Shown one piece after another: positions 17,548 through 26,640 of a stretch of DNA of 64,000 nucleotides. Positions within the stretch are counted from its first letter, which is position 1, and every line of letters begins with the position of its first letter. The position numbers and the translations under genes were made by a program. This DNA is from Acidobacteriota bacterium (lineage in GTDB: Bacteria > Acidobacteriota > Holophagae > Acanthopleuribacterales > Acanthopleuribacteraceae), in NCBI GenBank assembly GCA_030066195.1, contig JASJCB010000014.1:1-64000 (forward strand). Direction: 5' to 3'. The notes under the pieces are model-generated. The model was not told the DNA's origin and made no database searches. It saw only the letters and a list, made by a program, of their open reading frames with translations.

Positions 17548-18582
17548 TTAGTGACGCTCGTCGTGAAGGTGATTGGTGGACACGGTCCAAGTCATAGCGT
17601 CGATGACTTTCAGGACCGGTATCGGGTAGTTGTAGACACCGGGGTCCAGGTAGTGGATGGAGCCGTTGCCGGCACCGGTGTTGAAGCCGTCGGGGTCAAT
17701 AGTTTCCTCTTCAACCGTCAGGCCGTCGGGTTCGATAGTCTCATCCTCGATCTTGATACCGTCGGGTTCGACAGTCTCATCCTCGAGTTTGACACCGTCG
17801 GGTTCGATAGTCTCATCCTCGATCTTGACACCGTCGGGTTCGACAGTCTCATCCTCGATCTTGACACCGTCGGGTTCGACAGTCTCATCCTCGACTTTGG
17901 TACCGTCAGTAGAGCGATTCGCCATACCCAGGGTGAAAGAGGTTTGCCCAACCGGGCCCTCATTGACTTCGGTTTCGGTGTTACCTTCAACGTCCATGCG
18001 GGCCGTGAAGAAACCTTTCAGACCGAAGGCGCCGTCAACCGTGCCCAAGATGACGCCTTCCACCTGGAACTCGCCGTAGACGTTCACGGAGACATTCTTG
18101 GGAACGTCATGGTCGCCGCTGTCCAGGGCGCGGAAGGAGATCACGCGGCCCTCGCTGTCGATCAACAGCATGAAGACGTCGGCGCCGTAACCGGAGGTCA
18201 GAACCTTGCGTCCCTTGGTCAGATCGCCCTCGAAGCGACCGGCAACCAAAACGTTGCCGTCGACATCGGCGGCGATGCCGGTAACGGAAGCTTCACCGGA
18301 AGCCGACAGGCGAATAACGCCCATGGATTCCCAGTTCCGGTCGAACTGACGGACACGAATCAAGGTGGAACCGACGGCAGTAGCAGCCTGCTCGGTGATC
18401 ACCATGCGACCGTAACGGTCGGTAACCATTTCCACCGTGTCCAAAGCACGAGCGGGGTTTCCGGCTACGGTCGGCGCGCCGATCAGCACCAAACCGATCA
18501 TCAGCGCTTGGGCAACTTTTTTTACATTGTCAATCATCAAAGCGGTAGTGTTTTTTGCAGCAGTATAAACCTTCACGAACAT
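17548..18582 (-). CDS. Secreted protein with acidic 12-residue tandem repeats
   Basis: 344 residues, family not recognised. The N-terminal 45 residues hold a basic start and a hydrophobic core (ALMIGLVLIGAPTVAG) with a likely cleavage at AGNPARA. A beta-rich region of about 200 residues follows, with SBBP-like phrases such as GNVLVAGRFEGDLTKG. Six repeats of the type VKIEDETVEPDG make a strongly acidic stalk, and a His-containing tail ends the protein. AGGAAGGTG precedes the ATG. It stands alone with a strong double hairpin downstream, as expected of a highly expressed gene. A surface or calcium-binding role is possible but not shown. Confidence 0.75.
   Translation of the reverse strand: MFVKVYTAAKNTTALMIDNVKKVAQALMIGLVLIGAPTVAGNPARALDTVEMVTDRYGRMVITEQAATAVGSTLIRVRQFDRNWESMGVIRLSASGEASVTGIAADVDGNVLVAGRFEGDLTKGRKVLTSGYGADVFMLLIDSEGRVISFRALDSGDHDVPKNVSVNVYGEFQVEGVILGTVDGAFGLKGFFTARMDVEGNTETEVNEGPVGQTSFTLGMANRSTDGTKVEDETVEPDGVKIEDETVEPDGVKIEDETIEPDGVKLEDETVEPDGIKIEDETIEPDGLTVEEETIDPDGFNTGAGNGSIHYLDPGVYNYPIPVLKVIDAMTWTVSTNHLHDERH
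17685..17910 (-). repeat. 36-bp tandem repeats encoding the acidic 12-mer
   Basis: About six direct repeats of 36 bp; the central copies are nearly identical at DNA level, while the outer copies diverge. They lie fully in frame within the gene at 17548-18582. Confidence 0.9.
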
Positions 18583-19401
18583 AGGTCACCTTCCTGATCA
18601 TTTATCTAGACCACTGATTCCAAACCACCTGCCATCCGTGCATACTTCCGCCGTTCAAGAGAAAGAAAGCTTTGTTGCCTGCCGGTGCCCCGGCGCAAAG
18701 ATTTCCTTTCCTCGCGGCAGCATGAGCGTCAGCGCATGCCGGACAAGCAGTTGCCTGGGCTTGGAGAGGTCAATTCAGGTTTGAGGAGTCTTCATGTCAG
18801 CCATGCAACGATCGAACAGCAGCTAGCAGTTGATATGGCGCTGAACTCAGACTCAAGGGATATAAGTGGGAGTGACTTGGGATGTCATATGTACCTTATT
18901 CAAGGAAGCGAGCGTCTTGCTTCCGTATTCATCTTCACATGCGATGGGGTTCTGCTTTCGGGTCAAATTTTTTCATTTCGTACAACCTCGTGGAACCCGC
19001 ATTACGGCCGGGAGGATGCCGGATCGTTCTCGCCGGCTTGTTCTCTCCTGCCTACATATAGATATGCGATGGGAAATGAGGTATGGGTCACAAAAGTCAA
19101 AAATTTTTTCAAAAGCGCATCAGGTTCCCAAGTTGAGCACGTTCCCCGTGAGGTCCGTGCGCCTCCTTGATCATTAAATTGCTCTTCATAAGCAGCCTCC
19201 ACAAAGTCATGTGTACTTGCTGTCGGGTTTCGATGTGTTCCATCTCGCCCGTCCTGCCTTTATATAGAGCAGGCTCTGTGCCAACAATCGGCTTTGTTGC
19301 AAAAAAATTTGTAAACGCATGCTTTACATGGATTTGTTGTTCTGTATCACGAAAGAGCCAAAAAAGTAGATTCTTACTGCTACACCATTCTATATATTCA
19401 T
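18583..19401. other. Long non-coding gap
   Basis: About 820 bases with lower GC than its surroundings. The longest frames (161 and 103 codons on the plus strand) overlap each other, have no ribosome-binding site, no family resemblance and mixed codon use, so I do not call them genes. The part nearest 18583 should hold the promoter of the acidic-repeat gene. No tRNA or clear repeat was seen. Confidence 0.5.
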
Positions 19402-22251
19402 CTATTTGATTATATCCTCCTGGCTAGCGGTCAACATTGCCTGGTACTTCTCTGCCTCAACCTCACGACCCCATTGGCGGTATAGGGCAACCAACCCTTT
19501 TATGGGTACATCCTGCTCCCATGCCGCCATGTGTGTCTGATATTTCAATCCGGTTTTCAGATGAATTTCCGCATCTTCAAACAGTCCCAAACCGGTTAGG
19601 GCGATACCGAGATTCACGCGAGCCGGAATGGTTTCGATAGTCGCGCCCTCTATATCGAAGAGCGCCCACGCTCTGCAAAAATATTCAGCCGAAAGATCGA
19701 GCCCACCTCTTGCCAAATATATCTTTCCCAGAATCATCCAGGCCTCGTATAGATGTGAATCGGTTCCCGATTCTTGTATCTCCGCCACATTTTGCTGAAG
19801 GATATCGAGAGCCTTTGAAGATTCTCCACTTTCCAATAAGATCTCCGCGTAAGTTGTCATGCTATAGAAGGGTGCTGCCGGGAGCCAATCTTCTGAACTC
19901 GGCTTCGAAGCAAGGTCCTCAAGGATGCCCAGAGCGGTTTCACTGTCTCCCGTTCTGTGGAGGACCGTGGCATACAACTGGAGCACTCTTACCGTCGCTG
20001 GATGAGTCAGGCCTCTTTGCATGCGATATTCGAGTGTTTTTAAAATATGGGGCAAAGCATCCTCATACCGTTCCATTTCCAAGAGGCAAACAGCACTGCT
20101 GTAATGGCTGCTGATGGTGGTGCGGTGTTCCGGGCCGAAACCGACCATTCTCTTTTCCAGTACAAATTGAAAAAGTGGCAATGCTTCATCCAAGCGTTTC
20201 ATGTTCTTAAGGCAATTCGCTTTATTCGCCAACGTCGCCAGAGTCTCCGGGTGTCCATCCCCGAGTAAATCAATCTGGAGCTTGCCGGCAGCCTCATAGA
20301 ATGGCAATGCCTTGCTGTACTTGGCTTGATATCTGTAACAAATGGCCAGCCCGTGAAGGATGCGGGCCTTCATTCTCGGGTTTTTTTCCAGGATCGGCGC
20401 TGAACTATCGATGATGTCCTCATAAAGATTTCCCGCTTCGGCGTAACGGCCGAGGCCGTGAAGGGTCATTGCAAGGCCTTCCACTGATTCCAAGGTATCC
20501 AAATGACTTCGTCCTAGAACCCTTTGTTGGATAGTCATAATCTCTGTGAAGGAATCTTGGGCCTTTTTGTACTCCCGCTGACGACGCCAGGCTCTGGTAA
20601 GAAAGAAACGGCTGCGCAAGGTCTCCGCATCGTTCTCGCCGTAGGCATCGGTCCTGATCTCCACGGCCCGCTGGTGATGCAACGCGCTGCGGTCATACTT
20701 CCCCAAACCGAAAAAGGTATTGCCCAGCATGGTGCGGATGTTGGCTTCCAGAATGGGATCGGTCACATTCTCCAGGCGCCTCTCGGCGTCGTCCAGGGCA
20801 TCGACGATGCGGGTGTTGATGCCGCCGTGACGGGGATCCGGGGCGGAGAGCACGCTTTCCAGGAAGACATTGGCCTGTTGCTGCTGCCGCAAAGCCGTTT
20901 CCGCCTGGTCCAAGGCCGAGCGGCTGACCACCAGGGCCGTGATCAGCGCCACAAAGACCATCAGACCCGCGAAGACCAGGATCTTATTGCGTTGGATAAA
21001 CTTAGCCATCTGGTAGGCAAACGTGGGCGGACGCGCCGAAACCGGTTCGCCGTTCAGGAAGTGAGTCAGGTCGGCCTTCAGTTCCGCGGCGGTCTGGTAG
21101 CGGCGGTCGATGTTCTTGTCCATGGCCTTCATGACCACCCAATCCAGGTCGCCGCGCAGGTCTAACTTAAAATGACGCAGGGCATCGGCGGCCGCCGTAT
21201 CGCGCAGGCGTTCACTGGGTCGCGGCGGCGTGGTGTCCTTATAGTGCTTCAGCATATCGAACAGGGAGGAATTCTCGAAGCGGGTGGGGTCGATAGGCGT
21301 CAGGCCGGTCAGCAATTCGTAGAGCACAACCCCCAGGGCATAGATGTCGCTGCGAATATCGCCGCCGCCGCCCTGCTCGATCTGCTCGGGACCCATATAG
21401 ACCGGTGTGCCCATGAAAAGACCCGCCTGGGTCTGGTAGGCGGTTTCCATCATGTTCAGATCTTTGGCAATGCCGAAATCGATCAGTTTCACCACGCCCT
21501 GGCCGTTCTCCAGGGCCACCATGATGTTATTGGGTTTCAGGTCGCGGTGCACCACCGCCTTCTGGTGCGCATGCAGCACGCCGTCGCAGACCTGCATGAA
21601 CAGGCGCAGGCGCTCGCGCAAGGTCAGCTTGTGCTCGCTGCAGAACTCGTTGATCGGCTTGCCCTCCACGTACTCCATACTGAAGAACGGATCGCCCATC
21701 ATAGTCTTGCCGGCCTCGTAGATGGTCGCGATGTTGTGGTGGGTCATCATGGCCAGGACGCTGTATTCGCGGTTGAATCGGTTCAGAAAGGCGGGCGACA
21801 CCTTGTGACGATGAATCAATTTCAAGGCGACCTTCCGATCCGGGTTCTGCTGCCGCGCCAGGTAGACGGCGCCCATGCCGCCCTCGCCGATCTTGCCCTC
21901 GATTTGGTAATCGCCGATCTGCTCGGGATCTTCAAGGAGCAGGTCTTCGTCGGGCATATATTTCATGCTCAGGTCAAGCGTCGGTGCGTTTTCCAGATCC
22001 TCCGGAGCGCCGTAAGCCTCGCCCCAAGTATCCTGGCTCTGGTCCGAAACCATATCCGAAATCCGGCCGAAGGGCGAACTTTCGAAGTGTTCGTCCACCT
22101 CGGCAAACCGGGCCACCTTTCGGCGCAGTTCGGCGCCCAACTCGGGATCTTCCGCCTCGGCAGAGCGGAAGATTGCCTCGCGCGCTTCGCCTTCTGCATC
22201 CAGGGCGGCGTTGAACAGTTCAAACAGACGATCCGGTGCATCGGCGCTCAT
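19402..22251 (-). CDS. Membrane Ser/Thr protein kinase with C-terminal TPR domain
   Basis: 949 residues. The kinase domain (about 115-390) has glycine loop GKIGEGGMGAVY, VALKLIH lysine, catalytic loop VVHRDLKPNNIM, canonical LIDFGIAKD and MGTPVYMGPEQ. A single membrane helix near 430 (VFAGLMVFVALITALVV) is followed by about 500 residues of TPR-like repeats (LGKYDRSALHHQRAVEI). The N-terminal 110 residues are helical and acidic. The GGAGG that overlaps an upstream ATG is the ribosome-binding site of the ATG at 22251, which decides the start. Divergent from the ECF sigma gene, with a shared 200-base promoter region. Confidence 0.92.
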   Translation of the reverse strand: MSADAPDRLFELFNAALDAEGEAREAIFRSAEAEDPELGAELRRKVARFAEVDEHFESSPFGRISDMVSDQSQDTWGEAYGAPEDLENAPTLDLSMKYMPDEDLLLEDPEQIGDYQIEGKIGEGGMGAVYLARQQNPDRKVALKLIHRHKVSPAFLNRFNREYSVLAMMTHHNIATIYEAGKTMMGDPFFSMEYVEGKPINEFCSEHKLTLRERLRLFMQVCDGVLHAHQKAVVHRDLKPNNIMVALENGQGVVKLIDFGIAKDLNMMETAYQTQAGLFMGTPVYMGPEQIEQGGGGDIRSDIYALGVVLYELLTGLTPIDPTRFENSSLFDMLKHYKDTTPPRPSERLRDTAAADALRHFKLDLRGDLDWVVMKAMDKNIDRRYQTAAELKADLTHFLNGEPVSARPPTFAYQMAKFIQRNKILVFAGLMVFVALITALVVSRSALDQAETALRQQQQANVFLESVLSAPDPRHGGINTRIVDALDDAERRLENVTDPILEANIRTMLGNTFFGLGKYDRSALHHQRAVEIRTDAYGENDAETLRSRFFLTRAWRRQREYKKAQDSFTEIMTIQQRVLGRSHLDTLESVEGLAMTLHGLGRYAEAGNLYEDIIDSSAPILEKNPRMKARILHGLAICYRYQAKYSKALPFYEAAGKLQIDLLGDGHPETLATLANKANCLKNMKRLDEALPLFQFVLEKRMVGFGPEHRTTISSHYSSAVCLLEMERYEDALPHILKTLEYRMQRGLTHPATVRVLQLYATVLHRTGDSETALGILEDLASKPSSEDWLPAAPFYSMTTYAEILLESGESSKALDILQQNVAEIQESGTDSHLYEAWMILGKIYLARGGLDLSAEYFCRAWALFDIEGATIETIPARVNLGIALTGLGLFEDAEIHLKTGLKYQTHMAAWEQDVPIKGLVALYRQWGREVEAEKYQAMLTASQEDIIK

Positions 22252-22303
22252 GGTCAATTCCTCCATGTTCGGGTGACGCGGGTTTCATCATACCTATTAT
22301 CAT

Positions 22304-22332
22304 TTGACAGTGGCGCGCCCGCCGGCCATAAT
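22304..22332 (+). promoter_or_regulatory. Candidate promoter for the ECF sigma gene
   Basis: TTGACA (22304-22309), 17 bases, CATAAT (22327-22332). It lies about 120 bases upstream of the sigma gene and within 55 bases of the divergent kinase start, so both genes could be controlled from here. Confidence 0.5.
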
Positions 22333-22455
22333 GTACGTGTTCTATGATAGAGAAACACCGGAAACCGTGCAACCAAACGACTTTTAAAATTCATCGCCGA
22401 ATGGGCGGCAACAAGCCGGGTTCAGCGGCAGACTTCCGGCTCCGTTTCGGGAAGC

Positions 22456-23058
22456 GTGGTGCGTGCTTTGATTGATAAGGAACATTCGAAACCCGGCCCG
22501 GAAGGGGTCACACACCTGTTACAACAGTGGTCCGAGGGAGACCGCGAAGCATTGGACAAGGTATTGCCGCTGGTATATGACCAATTGCGAGCCGTGGCCC
22601 GGGCCAATTTCAGCGGGGAGCGCCGGGGCAACCCCCTGCAAACCACCGAATTGGTGAACATGGTCTATATGAAGCTGGCTCGCGGCAGTCAGGCCCGTTT
22701 CAAGGGACGGGACCAGTTCTTCTGGTACGCCAGCCAGATGATGCGGCATATCCTGGTGGATCAAGCCCGACAGAGATTGAGTCAAAAACATGGATCGGGT
22801 ATGGTGGACTCGTTGGAGGGCGATGTCGACTTTTCCAACGTTCAGCATCTGGACTACCCGACCTTGATCGCCCTGGACAACGCCCTGAAACGGTTGGAGG
22901 ATTTGAACTCACAACAGTGCCGCATTATCGAGCTGCGCTATTTCGCGGGCATGACCATTGAAGAAACGGCGCGAATCATGAGTATTGCGCCCGCAACCGT
23001 CAAACGAGATTGGAGTTCGGCCAAACGTTGGCTGTTCCTGGAATTGAGCCGAAAGTAG
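22456..23058 (+). CDS. ECF-type RNA polymerase sigma factor (TIGR02999-like)
   Basis: 200 residues. Region 2 is recognisable in LVYDQLRAVARANF, TTELVNMVYMKL and FFWYASQMMRHILVDQARQR. Region 4 is recognisable in IIELRYFAGMTIEETARIM and VKRDWSSAKRWLFLEL. This matches the ECF subfamily common in Acidobacteria and Planctomycetes, where genes sit next to Ser/Thr kinases. No anti-sigma gene adjoins it; a kinase gene lies on each side, 22 bases downstream and divergently upstream. GTG start at 22456 (GTG at 22459 is an alternative). Control by phosphorylation, as shown for ECF43 sigma factors, is an inference. Confidence 0.88.
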   Translation: MVRALIDKEHSKPGPEGVTHLLQQWSEGDREALDKVLPLVYDQLRAVARANFSGERRGNPLQTTELVNMVYMKLARGSQARFKGRDQFFWYASQMMRHILVDQARQRLSQKHGSGMVDSLEGDVDFSNVQHLDYPTLIALDNALKRLEDLNSQQCRIIELRYFAGMTIEETARIMSIAPATVKRDWSSAKRWLFLELSRK

Positions 23059-23080
23059 TCGCCCCGGAGCAAATGGCTGA

Positions 23081-25396
23081 ATGTTCATCGACTTGGATCA
23101 GTTGAAGGGAATCTTGGAGCCGCATGAGTTCGATCGACTCATGGAGGCGGCATCGGACCTGGCAGACGGCGCCGATTCGGGCGATGTCTACAGCATGCTG
23201 CGCGAACTCTACGACCGGAACAAGATTTCCCTGACCTCCTTCTGCCGGGTCTTCAACTGGCTGGCCGATGACGAGTTACCGGTGATGACCTACCGCAACG
23301 ACTCCTTGGATCGCCTGGCCCGGACCAAAGCGCCGGAGGAGGAGGGGGAAGTTGAGGGAGACGCCCTGACCAACGACGGCAGGCGCATCATCGGCAGCCA
23401 GTTCAAACCGCTGGGCAAGCTGGGCGAGGGCGCCTCCGGCGAGGTCATGATTGCTCGCGACACCCACCTGGAACGGCGCGTGGCCCTGAAACGCCTGAAA
23501 TATTTCGAAACGGTGCCGGAACATGTCAAGAAACGCTTCATCAACGAGGCCCAGGTCACCGCCCAGTTGGATCATCCCAATATCATCCCCATTTACGGCT
23601 TGCAGGCGCAGGAGGGCGAGCACCTGGGTTACGCCATGAAATTGGTGCGCGGCAACCACCTCGGCAAGCTGATCGAGGAGACCCGCAAACTGATCAAAAG
23701 CGGCAAGCGCCTGGATGAGGAACACTCGCTGAACAACCGGCTGGATTATTTCCTGAAAGTTTGCGACGCCATCGACTTCGCCCATAGCAAGGGCGTGTTG
23801 CACCGCGACCTGAAACCGCAAAACATCATGCTGGGCCGCTTTCACGAGGCCTATGTGATGGATTGGGGGATCGCCCAACTGACCTACGGCAACGATCGCG
23901 ACATGGAAACCATGCAGCCCGTGGTCGAAAACCCCGACCTGGCCGCTACCTTATCCCAGGATGGCTCTCTGGCCGGTACGCCGCTGTATATGTCACCGGA
24001 ACAGGCAAACGGCGACAGCCTCGATGAGCGTTCCGACCAGTACACCCTGGGCCTGATCCTATACGAACTGGTTTGCCTGCAACGCGCCAACTCGGGCAAG
24101 AACCGGTTCGAGGTCATCACTCGGGCCATGCGAGGCAAATGCGAGCCGGTCCGTCACTGCATGCCGCGGCGGCGAATTCCCAGGGAGCTGGCGGCGATCA
24201 TTGAAAAGTCCCTTGCTAGGAACCCCGACGACCGCTATCCCTCGGTTCATGACATGGCCGCCGACCTGCGCCGCTTCCTGCGCGGTGAGGAAATCCTGGC
24301 CAGGCCCGATTCCTGGAGCGAAAAACTGCTGCGCCAGATCGGCCGCCATCAACAGGTAGCGCTGCTGATGATCCTATTGACCATGTTCATGGCCGCCGGA
24401 ACCCTGATCTGGAATTTCAGCCAGACCCAGAAACAGGCCATGGAGTTGGCCGCCCGGCAAACGCGCAGAGTCAGCCGGCTGATGGACCTGACCAATGACC
24501 GTGCGGTAGCCATCGACAATTTCTTTCGCAACTACGAGAGCGCTTTGCAAAACCTGGCCACTGAAGCCGAAACCCTGCTGAAATTCAACGAAGGGGCAGA
24601 TAGTCCGGTCTACGATGACGAAATTTTCAACGAGGGCGTGGTGCCGGGTTGGCAGCCGTCAGTTGCTTACGGCCGAGACATCAGTCCCTACTGGCCCGTC
24701 TTCTACAATCTGAACCAACCCAGCCCGGAGGGGGCGTTGCAACGCGCCCGGGCGTTAAGCCCCCTGCGTCACCACTTCCGCAAGCTGATGACCCTGGACC
24801 TGCCGCCGCCGCGCAACGATGAGGAGCTGGACCGCTACGTGGCCGAGAAACGCAGCGCGCTGGTGTGGGTCTACCTGGTCTTCTACGACGGCTCCATGCT
24901 CTTGTACCCGGGCATCGGCGGCTTTCCCGAGGATTACGATCCCAGAAGCCGGCCCTGGTATCACCGAGCCAAAGCGGACGAAGGCATTCGCTGGCACAAT
25001 ATCTACCATACGGTGACCCAACGAGACCCGGAAATGCCCTGCACCATGCTGCTTCGGGACAGTCGCGACCAACCCATCGGCCTGATTGCGCTGAACATTG
25101 CCTGCAACCGCTTCAGCAAGGATCTGCTGCCGCTGGACGAGCCCGGCGTACGCGAAACCTATCTCTTGAACAGCCGGGGCAATGTACTGGCCACGGCCGG
25201 CCAGGCCAATATCGACATGGGCGAGGTAGAGGCCATCACCCGACCGTTCCCCTACCCCGACCTGCTGCCCATGCTAAAGGAGAACGGCCATCTCAAGCAC
25301 CAGGTCAATGGTCGGGAACTGTGGTTTGCCTACCGCCGCCTGGACACCCAGGACTGGTCCTACGTGGTCGAAGTAGACCCCAGCCGCCGACCGTAG
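23081..25396 (+). CDS. Transmembrane Ser/Thr kinase with extracellular Cache sensor
   Basis: 771 residues. A helical N-terminal region (1-105) precedes the kinase domain, about 110-400: GKLGEGASGEV, VALKRLK, LHRDLKPQNIM, and VMDWGIAQ with Trp in place of Phe in the DFG motif, then GTPLYMSPEQA. A membrane helix near 430 (LMILLTMFMAAGTLIW) leads to a C-terminal domain of about 300 residues. That domain has DPRSRPWYHRA, the hallmark of dCache ligand-binding domains, and a second Cache-like half. The layout is reversed relative to histidine kinases, the sensor lying at the C-terminus outside the cell. It follows the ECF sigma gene by 22 bases and is probably cotranscribed. Confidence 0.92.
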   Translation: MFIDLDQLKGILEPHEFDRLMEAASDLADGADSGDVYSMLRELYDRNKISLTSFCRVFNWLADDELPVMTYRNDSLDRLARTKAPEEEGEVEGDALTNDGRRIIGSQFKPLGKLGEGASGEVMIARDTHLERRVALKRLKYFETVPEHVKKRFINEAQVTAQLDHPNIIPIYGLQAQEGEHLGYAMKLVRGNHLGKLIEETRKLIKSGKRLDEEHSLNNRLDYFLKVCDAIDFAHSKGVLHRDLKPQNIMLGRFHEAYVMDWGIAQLTYGNDRDMETMQPVVENPDLAATLSQDGSLAGTPLYMSPEQANGDSLDERSDQYTLGLILYELVCLQRANSGKNRFEVITRAMRGKCEPVRHCMPRRRIPRELAAIIEKSLARNPDDRYPSVHDMAADLRRFLRGEEILARPDSWSEKLLRQIGRHQQVALLMILLTMFMAAGTLIWNFSQTQKQAMELAARQTRRVSRLMDLTNDRAVAIDNFFRNYESALQNLATEAETLLKFNEGADSPVYDDEIFNEGVVPGWQPSVAYGRDISPYWPVFYNLNQPSPEGALQRARALSPLRHHFRKLMTLDLPPPRNDEELDRYVAEKRSALVWVYLVFYDGSMLLYPGIGGFPEDYDPRSRPWYHRAKADEGIRWHNIYHTVTQRDPEMPCTMLLRDSRDQPIGLIALNIACNRFSKDLLPLDEPGVRETYLLNSRGNVLATAGQANIDMGEVEAITRPFPYPDLLPMLKENGHLKHQVNGRELWFAYRRLDTQDWSYVVEVDPSRRP

Positions 25397-25415
25397 CCCG
25401 TTCGTCCTTATAACC

Positions 25416-26144
25416 TCAAGCCCATCCGCCCGCAATGGGAAAGACATGGCCGGTGAGGAAGTCCGCCTCCGGGCTTGCAAGATAGGCGACCAGGCCGGCT
25501 GCCTCCTCCTGGCGTCCGAGCCGTCCGAGCGGAATATTCTTCAAAATCCGTGCGGCTGTTTTGGGATCTTCCATGAGGCTCGCGGGGAAATAAGTAGGGC
25601 TTTCGATGAAGTTGGGCGCAACTGCATTAACCTGGATATTGTCCCGCGCAAGCTCCACCGCCAGGGTTTTGGCCAGACTGTTTGCCGCGCCGCGAGCCGA
25701 AACGTAGATCGCGTAGTTGGCAAGGCCGCGTAAGGGCGCGGCCGAGGTCACGAAAATGATCTTGCCCGAACCGCGCTTTTTCATATCCGGGACAAAAGCG
25801 CCGGTGCGCTCGAAAGCGCGCACGACCAGGGCTTCAAGAGCGGTCCGGAAGGCGTCCGCGTCGGCCTCCTCGATGGGGACCCGGTCGGCGGGATAGGCAT
25901 CATTGTGCACCAGGACATCCAGCGGGCCGGCCGCCGCGAAGGTCTCCGCGTGCAGGTCCGCCGCCTCTTGCGCGGCCAGGACGACGAGACCCGGATGCCG
26001 GGTTTCAAAGTCCCGCCGCACTTCCGCGTCGACGAAAGCCGCATCCTGGCAAAAAACACGGAACCCGGCATTTGCCAGGGCCGTCGCGCTCGATGCGCCG
26101 ATGAAATGTAAGGCGTCGGTAACAAGGGCACTGCGTTGATCCAT
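25416..26144 (-). CDS. Putative halohydrin dehalogenase (SDR fold, non-NAD)
   Basis: 242 residues. The usual SDR nucleotide motif TGxxxGxG is missing and replaced by T9-x4-F14-x-G16 (TDALHFIG). The catalytic triad reads S134-x12-Y147-x3-R151 (S in VTSAAP, then YVSAR), so the SDR lysine is arginine. These two patterns together define halohydrin dehalogenases, which close vicinal halohydrins to epoxides and release halide without cofactor. The ends GRQEEAAGLVAYLASPEADFLTG and VFPIAGGW also match. Start at ATG 26144, with GAGGGG seven bases upstream; the longer frame lacks a binding site. Single gene, convergent with the Cache kinase. An ordinary oxidoreductase is unlikely with this triad. Confidence 0.8.
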   Translation of the reverse strand: MDQRSALVTDALHFIGASSATALANAGFRVFCQDAAFVDAEVRRDFETRHPGLVVLAAQEAADLHAETFAAAGPLDVLVHNDAYPADRVPIEEADADAFRTALEALVVRAFERTGAFVPDMKKRGSGKIIFVTSAAPLRGLANYAIYVSARGAANSLAKTLAVELARDNIQVNAVAPNFIESPTYFPASLMEDPKTAARILKNIPLGRLGRQEEAAGLVAYLASPEADFLTGHVFPIAGGWA

Positions 26145-26355
26145 TCCATATCCCCTCAGCTCAAGCGTCTTTCGGGATGAAGTCCGGCATGCATACAACC
26201 GGACCGCCCGATGGAGCCCATTATAAACCCCGTGGCGCGCCGGGTGAAAAGATTGAGTCGGCGGCAATCGTATGACATGAGCTTTGGTTGTCGTTTACCG
26301 GCGGCGAGGACGTCAAAATCGGTTGTGATTGGTTGTGTCGATAAACTGAGCACCG

Positions 26356-26640
26356 AGGAATCGCGACTGATTCTTCGACCCGAACTTTTCGGGAGCAAAG
26401 AATGAGGCCTGGTTCTTCGACCCGAAAAGTCAGGAGCAAAGAATGAGAACTGATTCTTTGCTCACTGAAAAGTAATGTGAAAGAAATCAGTTGTGGGTCC
26501 TTGACCCGGACTTTTCGGGAGCAAAGAATCAAAAATATTTCTTTGACTCTGAACTTTCGGTGCGCAAAGAATGAGGACTGATTCTTAGCTCCCCGACTTT
26601 TAGAATCGAGGAATCAGGCCGGCATCTTCGACCCTGGAAA
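26356..26640. repeat. Degenerate ~50-bp repeats with internal palindromes
   Basis: Five or so imperfect copies of a unit built from GATTCTTCGACCCGAA, CTTTTCGGGAGCAAAGAATG and variants. Each contains inverted sequences (CCCGAA/TTCGGG, GATTCTT/AAGAATC). Reading frames across them are repeat artefacts. Origin unknown. Confidence 0.65.

Noticed and set aside
18685..19170. A 161-codon plus-strand frame
   Set aside because: No ribosome-binding site, no family resemblance, overlaps another equally poor frame and has irregular codon use.
25416..26144. Annotation as an ordinary NAD(P)-dependent short-chain dehydrogenase
   Set aside because: The nucleotide motif is absent and the YxxxK lysine is arginine, so a halohydrin dehalogenase call fits better.
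26221..26532. 103-codon minus-strand frame with internal repeats
   Set aside because: Its apparent peptide repeats are translations of the degenerate palindromic DNA repeats.
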